A DNA stretch of 8,718 nt from an uncultured Prevotellaceae bacterium. GTDB taxonomy: Bacteria > Bacteroidota > Bacteroidia > Bacteroidales > Muribaculaceae. The stretch is from the NCBI GenBank assembly GCA_937904375.1, contig CALDIG010000110.1, positions 1-8,718 of the forward strand, read 5' to 3'. A program made the position numbers and the translations under genes. This document shows, piece by piece, positions 1 to 5,984 of the stretch. The notes under the pieces were generated by a model, which did not search any database, was not told the origin of the DNA, and saw only the letters and a list, made by a program, of their open reading frames with translations. The first letter of the stretch is position 1, and each line of letters starts with the position of its first letter.

Positions 1-17
1 GTGTGCTCTTCCGAGCT
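1..17. other. Probable sequencing-adapter remnant at contig end
   Basis: The window opens with GTGTGCTCTTCCGAGCT. The first 14 bases equal the Illumina TruSeq index-adapter end GTGTGCTCTTCCGATCT, and the full 17 bases match it with one mismatch (G for T at position 15). Position 18 onward reads directly into conserved NfnA protein sequence (VVGPLG), in frame. The adapter identity is from memory of the published oligonucleotide; the artefact reading is inference but strong. It implies a real contig end here, so the first five codons of the open frame are not biological. Confidence 0.85.
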
Positions 18-542
18 GTGGTAGGACCTCTGGGACAGGCGACCCGCATTGAGAACTACGGCACCGTGCTGTGCTGCGGTGGCGGTGTGGGTGTAGCACC
101 ATTGCTGCCCATAATCAAGGCGATGAAGGCTGCTGGCAACCGCGTGGTTAGCGTGTTGGCAGGTCGCACAAAGGACTTGATTATTCTTGAGGACGAGGTT
201 CGCGCTTCGAGCGACGACGTGATTATTATGACCGACGACGGCAGCTACGGCAACAAAGGCCTAGTAACTGCCGGTGTTGAGGAGGTAATCAAACGTGAGA
301 AGGTTGACAAGGTAGTGACCATCGGTCCCGCTATCATGATGAAGTTTGTATCGCTCCTCACAAAGAAGTATGAGGTGCCCACCGAGGCTTCGCTTAATGC
401 TATCATGGTTGACGGCACCGGAATGTGCGGCGCTTGCCGTGTGACAGTGGGTGGCAAGACCCGCTTCGTGTGTGTTGAGGGTCCAGAGTTTGACGCTCAT
501 GAGATTGATTTCGACGAGTTGTTAATGCGCTTGAAAATGTGA
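3..542 (+). CDS. nfnA: NfnA-like FAD/NAD- and [2Fe-2S]-binding oxidoreductase subunit, 5' truncated
   Basis: This is the C-terminal part of a sulfide/dihydroorotate-dehydrogenase-like FAD/NAD-binding protein (ferredoxin-NADP+ reductase fold), the small subunit of the Nfn-type complex. About 174 genomic residues remain; family members are usually around 260-280 residues, so the FAD-binding N-terminus is off the contig. Visible parts are the flavin-side VVGPLG segment, the glycine-rich nucleotide loop GGGVGVAP (residues 26-33 of the open frame), and a C-terminal cluster site: DGTGMCGACRV plus a downstream FVCVEGPEF. In characterised NfnA one Asp and three Cys ligate the [2Fe-2S] cluster, and this D/C/C/C set is present. 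Codons from 3 to 17 come from adapter-like sequence, so the true coding part in this window starts at 18. The partner gltA follows 84 bp downstream on the same strand, which suggests co-transcription. The role is transfer of electrons between NAD(H), ferredoxin and the partner flavoprotein in the cytoplasm. Confidence 0.9.
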   Translation: MLFRAVVGPLGQATRIENYGTVLCCGGGVGVAPLLPIIKAMKAAGNRVVSVLAGRTKDLIILEDEVRASSDDVIIMTDDGSYGNKGLVTAGVEEVIKREKVDKVVTIGPAIMMKFVSLLTKKYEVPTEASLNAIMVDGTGMCGACRVTVGGKTRFVCVEGPEFDAHEIDFDELLMRLKM

Positions 543-626
543 AATAGCTAACAAGCCGACGAGCAAACAAGCTGACAAGGCAATAGTAATTGTCTTTAAT
601 AAAGAAAACAAGAAAAAAGAAGAAAA

Positions 627-2084
627 ATGGAAAACTATAACGAATCTCGTAACGAGGCTTGGCGTGAGGAATTGCGCAAGTCGAAGACCGCGAAAGAGAG
701 AAACAATATAGCCCGCGTGGAGATGCCGCAGCTCGACCCTGCCTACCGCATCACTTGCAACGAGGAGGTGAACCAGGGCATCAACGCCGAGCAGGCAGTG
801 CTTGAGGCGACCCGATGCCTCGACTGCCCAAATCCGCAGTGCGTGACTGGCTGCCCTGTGGGTATCAACATTCCTAAATTCATCAAGAACATTGAGCGTG
901 GCGAGTTCGCTCAGGCTGCCGCAACTCTGAAAGAGACCAGTTCGCTGCCCGCAGTGTGCGGCCGCGTGTGTCCTCAGGAGAAGCAGTGCGAGAGCAAGTG
1001 CATCCGCCTGAAGATGAAACAGCCCGCTGTGGCTATCGGTTACCTGGAGCGTTTTGCCGCCGACTGGCAGCGCAACAACACCGAGCAGGAAGTGCCACCA
1101 ATGAAGCCCGCCAACGGCATCAAGGTCGCAGTAATCGGTAGCGGTCCTTCGGGACTGTCGTTCGCTGGTGACATGGCAAAACAAGGCTTTGACGTAACAG
1201 TATTTGAGGCTCTGCATGAGATTGGTGGTGTGCTAAAGTATGGTATCCCCGAGTTCCGTTTGCCAAACAGCATAGTGGACTATGAGATTGAAGGTCTGCG
1301 CAAGATGGGCGTGAAGTTTGAGAAAGACGTGCTCGTGGGCAAGACCATTACCTACGATGACCTGCACGAGCAAGGCTTCAAGGGCGTGTTCGTTGGCTCT
1401 GGTGCCGGTTTCCCACGCTTCATGGATATACCTGGTGAGAACCTTATCGGTGTCATGTCAAGCAACGAATACCTCACTCGCATCAACCTGATGAGTGCCG
1501 GTCGTGGTGGAGACACCCCAGTTATGCAGGGTGAGACTATTGCTGTGATTGGTGGTGGTAACACTGCCATGGACTCGACCCGCACAGCATTGCGTATGGG
1601 TGCTAAGCGCGTGATTCTTGTTTATCGTCGTAGCGAGGAGGAAATGCCTGCCCGTCGCGAGGAGGTTGGCCATGCTAAGGAAGAGGGCGTGGAGTTCATG
1701 ACTCTACACAACCCAATTGAGTACATCGGCGATGAGAAGGGACACATTAAGGCTATGCGCATCCAGCGCATGGAGCTTGGCGAGCCCGATGCCAGCGGTC
1801 GCCGCAAGCCAGTGCCCGTTGAGGGAGCCATCGAGGAGATTCCTGTCGACATCGTTATTGTGGCTGTGGGTGTATCGCCCAACCAGCTCGTTCCTCGTTC
1901 TATCGAGGGACTTGACGTGAGCCGCCGCAACACTATCGTTGTTAACGAGGAAACTATGCAATCCAACATCGGCGACCTCTACGCCGGTGGCGACATCGTG
2001 CGTGGCGGTGCCACAGTAATCCTCGCCATGGGCGACGGCCGTCGCGCTGCCCAAAACATGGCACGTCAACTCCTGGCCGAGTAA
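627..2084 (+). CDS. gltA: NADPH-dependent glutamate synthase small-subunit-type flavoprotein (GltA/NfnB)
   Basis: Complete 485-aa protein. The N-terminal ferredoxin-like domain carries two four-cysteine sets (C64, C67, C72, C76 and C111, C115, C121, C125) for two [4Fe-4S] clusters. Next come the FAD Rossmann loop GSGPSG (171-176), the NADPH-side loop GGGN (309-312) with the YRRSEEEMPAR segment after it, and the C-terminal FAD-contact block AGGDIVRGGATVILAMGDGRRAA near the end. This is the family annotated as glutamate synthase small subunit or NfnB. With an NfnA neighbour and no glutamate synthase large subunit in view, an Nfn-type electron-bifurcating NADPH:ferredoxin/NAD oxidoreductase is the better guess. 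The ATG follows an A/G-rich leader without a strong Shine-Dalgarno, usual in Bacteroidales. The 84-bp gap before it contains two 11-bp near-copies (550-560 and 566-576). The last 23 codons plus stop are duplicated at 3583-3654, beyond the next gene, so the present 3' end may be a replacement. Confidence 0.93.
   Translation: MENYNESRNEAWREELRKSKTAKERNNIARVEMPQLDPAYRITCNEEVNQGINAEQAVLEATRCLDCPNPQCVTGCPVGINIPKFIKNIERGEFAQAAATLKETSSLPAVCGRVCPQEKQCESKCIRLKMKQPAVAIGYLERFAADWQRNNTEQEVPPMKPANGIKVAVIGSGPSGLSFAGDMAKQGFDVTVFEALHEIGGVLKYGIPEFRLPNSIVDYEIEGLRKMGVKFEKDVLVGKTITYDDLHEQGFKGVFVGSGAGFPRFMDIPGENLIGVMSSNEYLTRINLMSAGRGGDTPVMQGETIAVIGGGNTAMDSTRTALRMGAKRVILVYRRSEEEMPARREEVGHAKEEGVEFMTLHNPIEYIGDEKGHIKAMRIQRMELGEPDASGRRKPVPVEGAIEEIPVDIVIVAVGVSPNQLVPRSIEGLDVSRRNTIVVNEETMQSNIGDLYAGGDIVRGGATVILAMGDGRRAAQNMARQLLAE
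2013..2084 (+). repeat. gltA 3'-end direct repeat, copy 1 (in the intact gene)
   Basis: These 72 bp, codons T463 to the stop of gltA, recur at 3583-3654, offset by exactly 1570 bp. The first 28 bp (2013-2040) are identical. The remaining 44 bp differ at 2042, 2045, 2048, 2054, 2063 and 2077; only the last changes the protein (Ala to Gly). Similarity stops at the TAA in both copies and is lost upstream of 2013. Copy 1 is inferred to carry the element-supplied replacement tail downstream of a shared crossover core. Confidence 0.95.
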
Positions 2085-2109
2085 ATGTTCAAGAAATGCC
2101 TTGAATTAA

Positions 2110-2144
2110 AATAACGTGGGTTCATTGAACTCACGTTATTTTTT
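2110..2144. terminator. Bidirectional intrinsic terminator between gltA and the AAA_14 ATPase gene
   Basis: Inverted repeat 2110-2123 / 2127-2140 (14 bp, one G-U pair, 3-nt loop) followed by a T-run (2139-2144) on the plus strand; the minus-strand side also ends in a T-rich stretch. It starts 25 bp after the gltA stop. The TAA of the convergent ATPase gene (2136-2138) lies inside the right arm, so the stem also closes that gene. Confidence 0.88.
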
Positions 2145-3407
2145 CCCAAGCAATGATGATATACTATTTGAGTCAAGAAGAAAATCCAAGAGCCCCATGG
2201 TGACGATACCGTAATCATTCACTTTTCGCATAATGTTATCACCCACTATAATGATTTTTAGGAAGCTGTCATTAATGTTAAGTAAAGATTGATGTTCTTG
2301 ATTCTCTTTTTCGGGTGTGGGCATCCTAAAAGCTGATTGTACATATACTCTTTCAGCACCACGATTTACAACGAAATCAACTTCAAGGTTATTTCGTTGT
2401 AACTTATTGTTCTCATTTCGTCGCCATGTTTCTACCAGCCCCACATCCACTCTATAACCTCGCTGTCGCAATTCGTTGTAAATAATGTTTTCCATGATAT
2501 GGGTTTCTTCTTGCTGTCTGAAGTTTAGTGCAGCAGCACGCAGCCCCAAATCGGAGAAATAGTATTTTGTTTCGGTGCCAATATATTTACGCCCTTTAAC
2601 GTCATATCTCAACGCTTCTTCTATCAAAAAAGCATCTTGCATATATCCTATGTATTCCTTAAGTGTCTTGTCTGAAATAGCTATCCCTGCGGTTGACTTA
2701 AATGTGTTACTTATGCGCTTGGGATTTGTGGGCGACCCTATATCTGATGCCAATATCTGAACCAGTTGCTTGAGTCCTTCAGTATTGCGTATGTGGTTAT
2801 GTTCAATAATGTCGCTAAGGTAAGTCAGCTTAAAGAGATTTATCAAATATTCTTCTTTTTGTTGTGCCGACGATAGTTGTGCAACCTGAGGCAAGCCACC
2901 ATAAGTATAATAATTATTCCAAGCCTCCTGTCGGTCACCGCCTATCACATCATAGAATTCCTTGAACGTGAGTGGCCACACTCTGATTTCAGTTCCTCGC
3001 CCACGAAACTCCGTTACTACATCTTTAGACAAAAACTTAGAATTTGAACCGGAAACGTAAACATCTACATTTGGTGTGTGTGTCAAACTCAACAGGAGCT
3101 CCACAAAGTCTTCAACGAGTTGGACCTCGTCTAATATGACATAGTACCGTTTACCGTCTTTAGAAATCAGATTGTCGATATAATCAATCAATAGTTCAGG
3201 ATTTTTAAACTTCCTGTTTCTAATATCATCAAGTGGTATCTCAATGATGTGATTCTCATCGACTCCTTTATTAATCAAATAGTTGTGAAAAATGTTGAAC
3301 AACAAAAATGATTTGCCACAGCGGCGACCTCCAGTAATAATCTTTACTAGCCCGTTACCTTCGCTTTCAATAAGCTGCTCTAAATTTTTAGTCCTTGGGA
3401 ATATCAT
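2136..3407 (-). CDS. AAA_14 / DUF4143 family ATPase
   Basis: The 423-aa product has the two-domain layout of the COG1373-type ATPases. The N-terminal P-loop domain has Walker A GGRRCGKS (26-33), Walker B YVILDEVQ (89-96), a sensor-like YVSGSNSKFL (116-125) and the arginine-rich FRGRGTEIRVWPLTFKEF start at 133. The C-terminal DUF4143 region (about 200-420) contains YYFSDLGLR (281-289), and LEVDFVV (340-346) with YVQSAF (354-359), which resembles a weak PD-(D/E)XK nuclease-like core; the expected Lys is Gln (Q356), so catalysis is doubtful. The family is very common and multi-copy in Bacteroidales, and its cellular role is not established. The gene is AT-rich, convergent to gltA, and sits alone between two copies of the gltA 3' end, which points to acquisition as a cassette. 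It has its own promoter about 40 bp upstream. Confidence 0.9.
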   Translation of the reverse strand: MIFPRTKNLEQLIESEGNGLVKIITGGRRCGKSFLLFNIFHNYLINKGVDENHIIEIPLDDIRNRKFKNPELLIDYIDNLISKDGKRYYVILDEVQLVEDFVELLLSLTHTPNVDVYVSGSNSKFLSKDVVTEFRGRGTEIRVWPLTFKEFYDVIGGDRQEAWNNYYTYGGLPQVAQLSSAQQKEEYLINLFKLTYLSDIIEHNHIRNTEGLKQLVQILASDIGSPTNPKRISNTFKSTAGIAISDKTLKEYIGYMQDAFLIEEALRYDVKGRKYIGTETKYYFSDLGLRAAALNFRQQEETHIMENIIYNELRQRGYRVDVGLVETWRRNENNKLQRNNLEVDFVVNRGAERVYVQSAFRMPTPEKENQEHQSLLNINDSFLKIIIVGDNIMRKVNDYGIVTMGLLDFLLDSNSISSLLGKK

Positions 3408-3445
3408 TGCACCGATTTTTTGTAGAATGACACATATTTTCGTCG

Positions 3446-3475
3446 CAAAAATACACTTTTTCTTAGAAATACAAA
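3446..3475 (-). promoter_or_regulatory. Bacteroidetes-type promoter of the AAA_14 ATPase gene
   Basis: On the minus strand a perfect TAnnTTTG -7 box (TATTTTTG, plus coordinates 3446-3453) lies 18 bp from a TTTG -33 box (3472-3475). The expected start point is near 3440, giving a leader of about 33 nt before the ATG at 3407. The spacing and sequence match the consensus for the primary sigma factor of Bacteroides. Confidence 0.75.
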
Positions 3476-3582
3476 AGAAAGAATCAATTATTATTTCAAA
3501 ATTGCAAAAAAATATGCCAAATCATTCTTATATCTATTCCTATTTTATAGTCCAGCAGAGCCGTGATGCTCAATGCACTGCT

Positions 3583-3654
3583 ACAGTAATCCTCGCCATG
3601 GGCGACGGCCGCCGTGCCGCCCAGAACATGGCCCGTCAACTCCTGGGCGAGTAA
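3583..3654 (+). pseudogene. Displaced 3' end of gltA (direct repeat copy 2)
   Basis: It encodes TVILAMGDGRRAAQNMARQL followed by LGE and stop, 22 of 23 residues identical to the gltA C-terminus, but has no gene body: upstream of about 3579 the reading frame has no gltA similarity. At DNA level it is 66/72 identical to 2013-2084, with 28 identical bases first and then six substitutions, five at third codon positions. That pattern of protein-preserving change means both copies diverged as parts of working genes; it is not decay of a local duplication. A terminator follows it 19 bp after the stop, as expected for the native gltA end. I infer this is the original tail, displaced when the ATPase cassette arrived. 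Confidence 0.9.
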
Positions 3655-3673
3655 TCAATCGCTACAATAAACA

Positions 3674-3716
3674 CAATGCGCCGCTTTCAAGCTCGAAAGT
3701 GGCGCATTAATTTTTA
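3674..3716 (+). terminator. Intrinsic terminator after the displaced gltA tail
   Basis: Stem 3674-3687 / 3694-3707 (14 bp with one G-U pair, 6-nt loop), then the T-rich run AATTTTTAT on the plus strand. It lies 19 bp after the displaced gltA stop. It may also slow transcription arriving on the minus strand from the 144-aa gene, though the tail on that side is less U-rich. It was probably the original gltA terminator. Confidence 0.85.
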
Positions 3717-3728
3717 TACAATCACCCT

Positions 3729-4163
3729 TTATTCATCCGAAAACATTCCACCAATGGAAACTAAAGTCATTATTACTATTAATATCGTGGCAATAACATT
3801 GTAAGTTATAAAATAAGATTTAGGCGCATCAATTGCATCGAATGTCCATTTTTGATAACAGAAAAAGATGGCATTAAGGATTAAAGTAATCATTGGAAGA
3901 ATGAAAATCTTAGTGGTATTGTCATAGCCTTTGAGCTTTCTATAAGGAATGCTCGTTATGGCACCAAAAAAAATGATTGCCCACCATAATAACGACATAA
4001 TAAGAGGCACGGCAATAATGAGTATCCAAAACGAGATGTGTGGAATGAGCCAAAAAAGCAGCTTGGCTAAGCAATACATCAAAGCAAATATAAACAAGTT
4101 TATTAAGATGGCTTGAACAATGGAGTAAAGAAAAGCGCCTACACCTTTAAAGAACGTTTTCAT
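3729..4163 (-). CDS. 144-aa polytopic membrane protein, unknown function
   Basis: I do not recognise a family. The protein is strongly hydrophobic with about four membrane segments (roughly residues 10-40, 45-70, 86-103 and 118-139), a basic patch (YRKLKG, 74-79) between the second and third, and an acidic C-terminal tail GGMFSDE. It resembles the upstream 140-aa protein in size, in an SFW motif at the start of the second segment (44-46), in a central DN pair and in the acidic tail, so the two look like distant paralogues. It is the last gene of the minus-strand run beginning with the TerB-like gene and lies 57 bp after the 140-aa gene. No separate promoter of the usual type is visible in that gap. 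It probably acts in the inner membrane with its neighbours; the function is unknown. Confidence 0.72.
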   Translation of the reverse strand: MKTFFKGVGAFLYSIVQAILINLFIFALMYCLAKLLFWLIPHISFWILIIAVPLIMSLLWWAIIFFGAITSIPYRKLKGYDNTTKIFILPMITLILNAIFFCYQKWTFDAIDAPKSYFITYNVIATILIVIMTLVSIGGMFSDE

Positions 4164-4220
4164 AATAAATAATTAATGTGATTTGAAATATTAGTTTATA
4201 ATCAGGGTATTATATATTTA

Positions 4221-4643
4221 CTAATCTTCAGATAAGCCTGCAAAACTCAGAAATAAAGATATTACATGAGCAATAGATACTATGACTAAATTAAAAGTTC
4301 CTGCTCCAAATGGCCTTACTGTAAATAGATAATAGATGCTGAAGCCATAAATAATTGCGGACATGATTATGCCCAAAACCATCAGAGCATTTGTTATTTG
4401 TTCTAATGAATTATCTAATTCTGATATCGTTTTCAATGGCATAATCCCTAACAAAGAAGCAGCAACTAATAGATAAATAATAAGTCCGAACTCTAAGCAA
4501 AACATTATTATATAAGTCCAAAATGAATGATTGTCCCACAACCATAAATATGGTACAGAGATTAACAATGTCATAAGACATGGATAAATGATAGTGTATA
4601 ATATTCCTCCAATTATTAGTCCTATTTTCTTTAAAAATCTCAT
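4221..4643 (-). CDS. 140-aa polytopic membrane protein, unknown function
   Basis: Unrecognised hydrophobic protein with about four membrane segments (roughly residues 7-36, 42-68, 84-107 and 117-136). It begins with a short basic stretch (MRFLKK), has an SFW motif at 40-42, a polar loop containing ELDNSLEQ (75-82), and ends in the acidic AGLSED. These landmarks line up with those of the downstream 144-aa protein, suggesting an old duplication. The 93-bp gap upstream, to the DUF805 stop, is wider than the 2-3-bp gaps earlier in the run. That gap contains the in-frame continuation of the DUF805 frame and no obvious promoter, so transcription most likely comes from the upstream genes. Confidence 0.72.
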   Translation of the reverse strand: MRFLKKIGLIIGGILYTIIYPCLMTLLISVPYLWLWDNHSFWTYIIMFCLEFGLIIYLLVAASLLGIMPLKTISELDNSLEQITNALMVLGIIMSAIIYGFSIYYLFTVRPFGAGTFNLVIVSIAHVISLFLSFAGLSED

Positions 4644-4655
4644 AACTTTTAATTA

Positions 4656-4931
4656 ATTTGAATATATTTCATGTCTTGTGTATATTTTATTGGCAATAAC
4701 TATATACAACAATAGAATGATGAATATAATTGTAAACTAAATTTTAAACAGTTTAACCCCAAGGCTATTATAAGAACCATTATGCCCAAAATAATCCATG
4801 GAGAAGCCTAAAACAAAACATGCAATGTAAAAGAACAATGTGAACCACCAGAATTCTGATCTTGAAGCTCTTCCTTTAAAAGTAAATGTTTTTTTAATAA
4901 AACATGTTTTAACAGATTTGATAAAGGTCAT
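4656..4931 (-). pseudogene. DUF805 family membrane protein, interrupted by an amber codon
   Basis: The open part (4737-4931) encodes 64 aa with the DUF805 N-terminal signature FKGRASRSEFWWFTLF followed by a membrane segment, and stops at TAG (4737-4739). DUF805 proteins are usually about 110-130 aa with several membrane segments and a conserved RRLHD-like motif. Past the TAG the same frame stays open for 27 codons to a TAA at 4653-4655 and encodes a hydrophobic stretch, FTIIFIILLLYIVIA, as expected for the second membrane segment; the RRLHD motif is not found. The gene is therefore probably a decaying or shortened copy: one nonsense change plus 3' loss. Alternatives are a functional 64-aa short form or amber read-through. 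It begins 2 bp after the 136-aa gene, so it remains in the operon. Confidence 0.72.
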
Positions 4932-4933
4932 AA

Positions 4934-5344
4934 TTATTTTATTGTATAAGAAATTACGGGTAAGACAAATTGAGCGATAAATAGGTAAACAACAGATAGC
5001 GGAACTAAAACTACTGGTATGAAAACAGCAATTCCGTCAGTCCCAAAAACTGTTGTGTAAACTCCATAAATAATCCAATTTACAAATATTGCTACTATTA
5101 AGATGCCAGCATAGGCTAAAGTCTGAATCCAATCAATCATTATTCCGTTTAGAACAAGAGATATTATTAATGCTATTACAGGAACAACTTTGAGCAATTG
5201 CCAAAAGCTGGAATCCATAATACCAACATTGTGATAAATTCCAAATGTGCCACCGCTCTCATTGTCCTTCTCAAGAAGAACTAGCCAACCTGTGAGCATC
5301 CATGTCACAAGTAGGGCTATAAGATATTGTATGTTTATTTCCAT
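4934..5344 (-). CDS. 136-aa four-TM membrane protein, unknown function
   Basis: Not assigned to a family. About four membrane segments are visible (residues 6-24, 51-69, 73-96 and 106-131), with one larger soluble loop between the first two (25-50, containing EKDNESGGTFGIYHN). There is no signal peptide apart from the first membrane segment, no cysteine, and no recognisable catalytic motif. The start ATG lies 3 bp after the 69-aa gene's stop, and the next gene starts 2 bp after its own stop, so it is firmly inside the operon with the TerB-like gene. Tight packing with two other membrane genes suggests a membrane complex; that is inference. Confidence 0.75.
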   Translation of the reverse strand: MEINIQYLIALLVTWMLTGWLVLLEKDNESGGTFGIYHNVGIMDSSFWQLLKVVPVIALIISLVLNGIMIDWIQTLAYAGILIVAIFVNWIIYGVYTTVFGTDGIAVFIPVVLVPLSVVYLFIAQFVLPVISYTIK

Positions 5345-5347
5345 AAT

Positions 5348-5557
5348 TTAATCGTGACTAAATATATCGCTGAAAGCGAATCCGCTGATTACTATCGCTA
5401 TCCACTTCACAATGTGTGAGGCTGTGTTCCACTCGTTGTAGTTGAAACTAAGGCTGATGAGTGAGCACAGCAAGTAGCCCACCCCAAGAACAATTACAAT
5501 GAACAAGATGGGAACACAGCCACAACCATTATTTGTGTCGGGATTAAATAGTTGCAT
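5348..5557 (-). CDS. 69-aa small membrane protein, unknown function
   Basis: A short protein with a polar N-terminus carrying a CGC motif (NNGCGCVP, residues 9-16). Two membrane segments follow (about 16-36 and 50-64) with a polar loop (NYNEWNTASH) between them, and the tail FSDIFSHD is mildly acidic. I cannot assign a family. Its start lies 2 bp after the TerB-like stop and its stop 3 bp before the next start. This spacing makes translation coupling likely and supports it as a real gene despite its size. The two closely placed cysteines could bind metal or sit at the membrane face; this is speculation. Confidence 0.7.
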   Translation of the reverse strand: MQLFNPDTNNGCGCVPILFIVIVLGVGYLLCSLISLSFNYNEWNTASHIVKWIAIVISGFAFSDIFSHD

Positions 5558-5559
5558 GT

Positions 5560-5922
5560 CTAATTATTTTTTTGTATAAAAATATCAACTACCGAAGAAT
5601 CAATACCATAGGCATTAGCCATGGCCTTTACTAATTCTATCTCTTTAGGGTCAGCTTCACCGTCAGCTATCATGACTGCTACCATTCCTGAAATACATTG
5701 AATCTTATCTTCTTGCGTTTTAGGAACGTTGGGCTTAATTCTATCAGGGTGAAGTAAGCAGAATTCAACATCTTTTTTTGATAGTCCTATTCTTTCTGCG
5801 AGCAGCTCAACCATTCTTTTTTCAGACTCGGTGAACTTGCCATCAGCAACAGCCACTGCAATGAATGCCAATAAACTAGTGTAGCGAGGGTCTTTTTTCT
5901 TGAATAAATCTTTAAATCCCAT
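5560..5922 (-). CDS. TerB-like (tellurite-resistance/DUF533-type) protein
   Basis: 120 aa from the ATG at 5922. An in-frame TTG at 5961 would add 13 polar residues but is less likely, because the sequence from MGFKDLFKKK on looks like a normal N-terminus. The body is all-helical with two acidic repeats, VADGKFTESE and IADGEADPKE, each leading a helix pair: the internal repeat and metal-binding-type DG motif of the TerB fold (PF05099). TerB proteins are soluble or membrane-associated and, in published comparative genomics, are linked with membrane-bound stress or defence complexes; tellurite itself need not be involved. Here it heads an operon of five small membrane-protein genes, which fits a cytosolic partner of a membrane assembly. 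No canonical promoter is visible between it and the structured RNA upstream, so it may depend on read-through from 6255-6286. Confidence 0.85.
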   Translation of the reverse strand: MGFKDLFKKKDPRYTSLLAFIAVAVADGKFTESEKRMVELLAERIGLSKKDVEFCLLHPDRIKPNVPKTQEDKIQCISGMVAVMIADGEADPKEIELVKAMANAYGIDSSVVDIFIQKNN

Positions 5923-5984
5923 AATAGTATATCTTTTTTCCTCTTTAGTCTCCCGAATCAAGGTGTTGTTAATTAATTGGTTAT

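Noticed and set aside
550..576. Two 11-bp near-identical direct repeats between nfnA and gltA
   Set aside because: Too short and isolated to be an array. There is no dyad symmetry or link to a promoter, so probably incidental.
522..1217. Long minus-strand open frames opposite gltA (also near 1622-2069)
   Set aside because: They are antisense to a clearly conserved, GC-rich coding gene and show no domain or start signal; such shadow frames are common opposite genes of this composition.
3292..3654. 120-codon plus-strand open frame ending in the gltA-like tail
   Set aside because: Its first part is antisense to the start of the AAA_14 gene and its middle is AT-rich non-coding DNA. Only the last 24 or so codons are meaningful, as a displaced gltA end.
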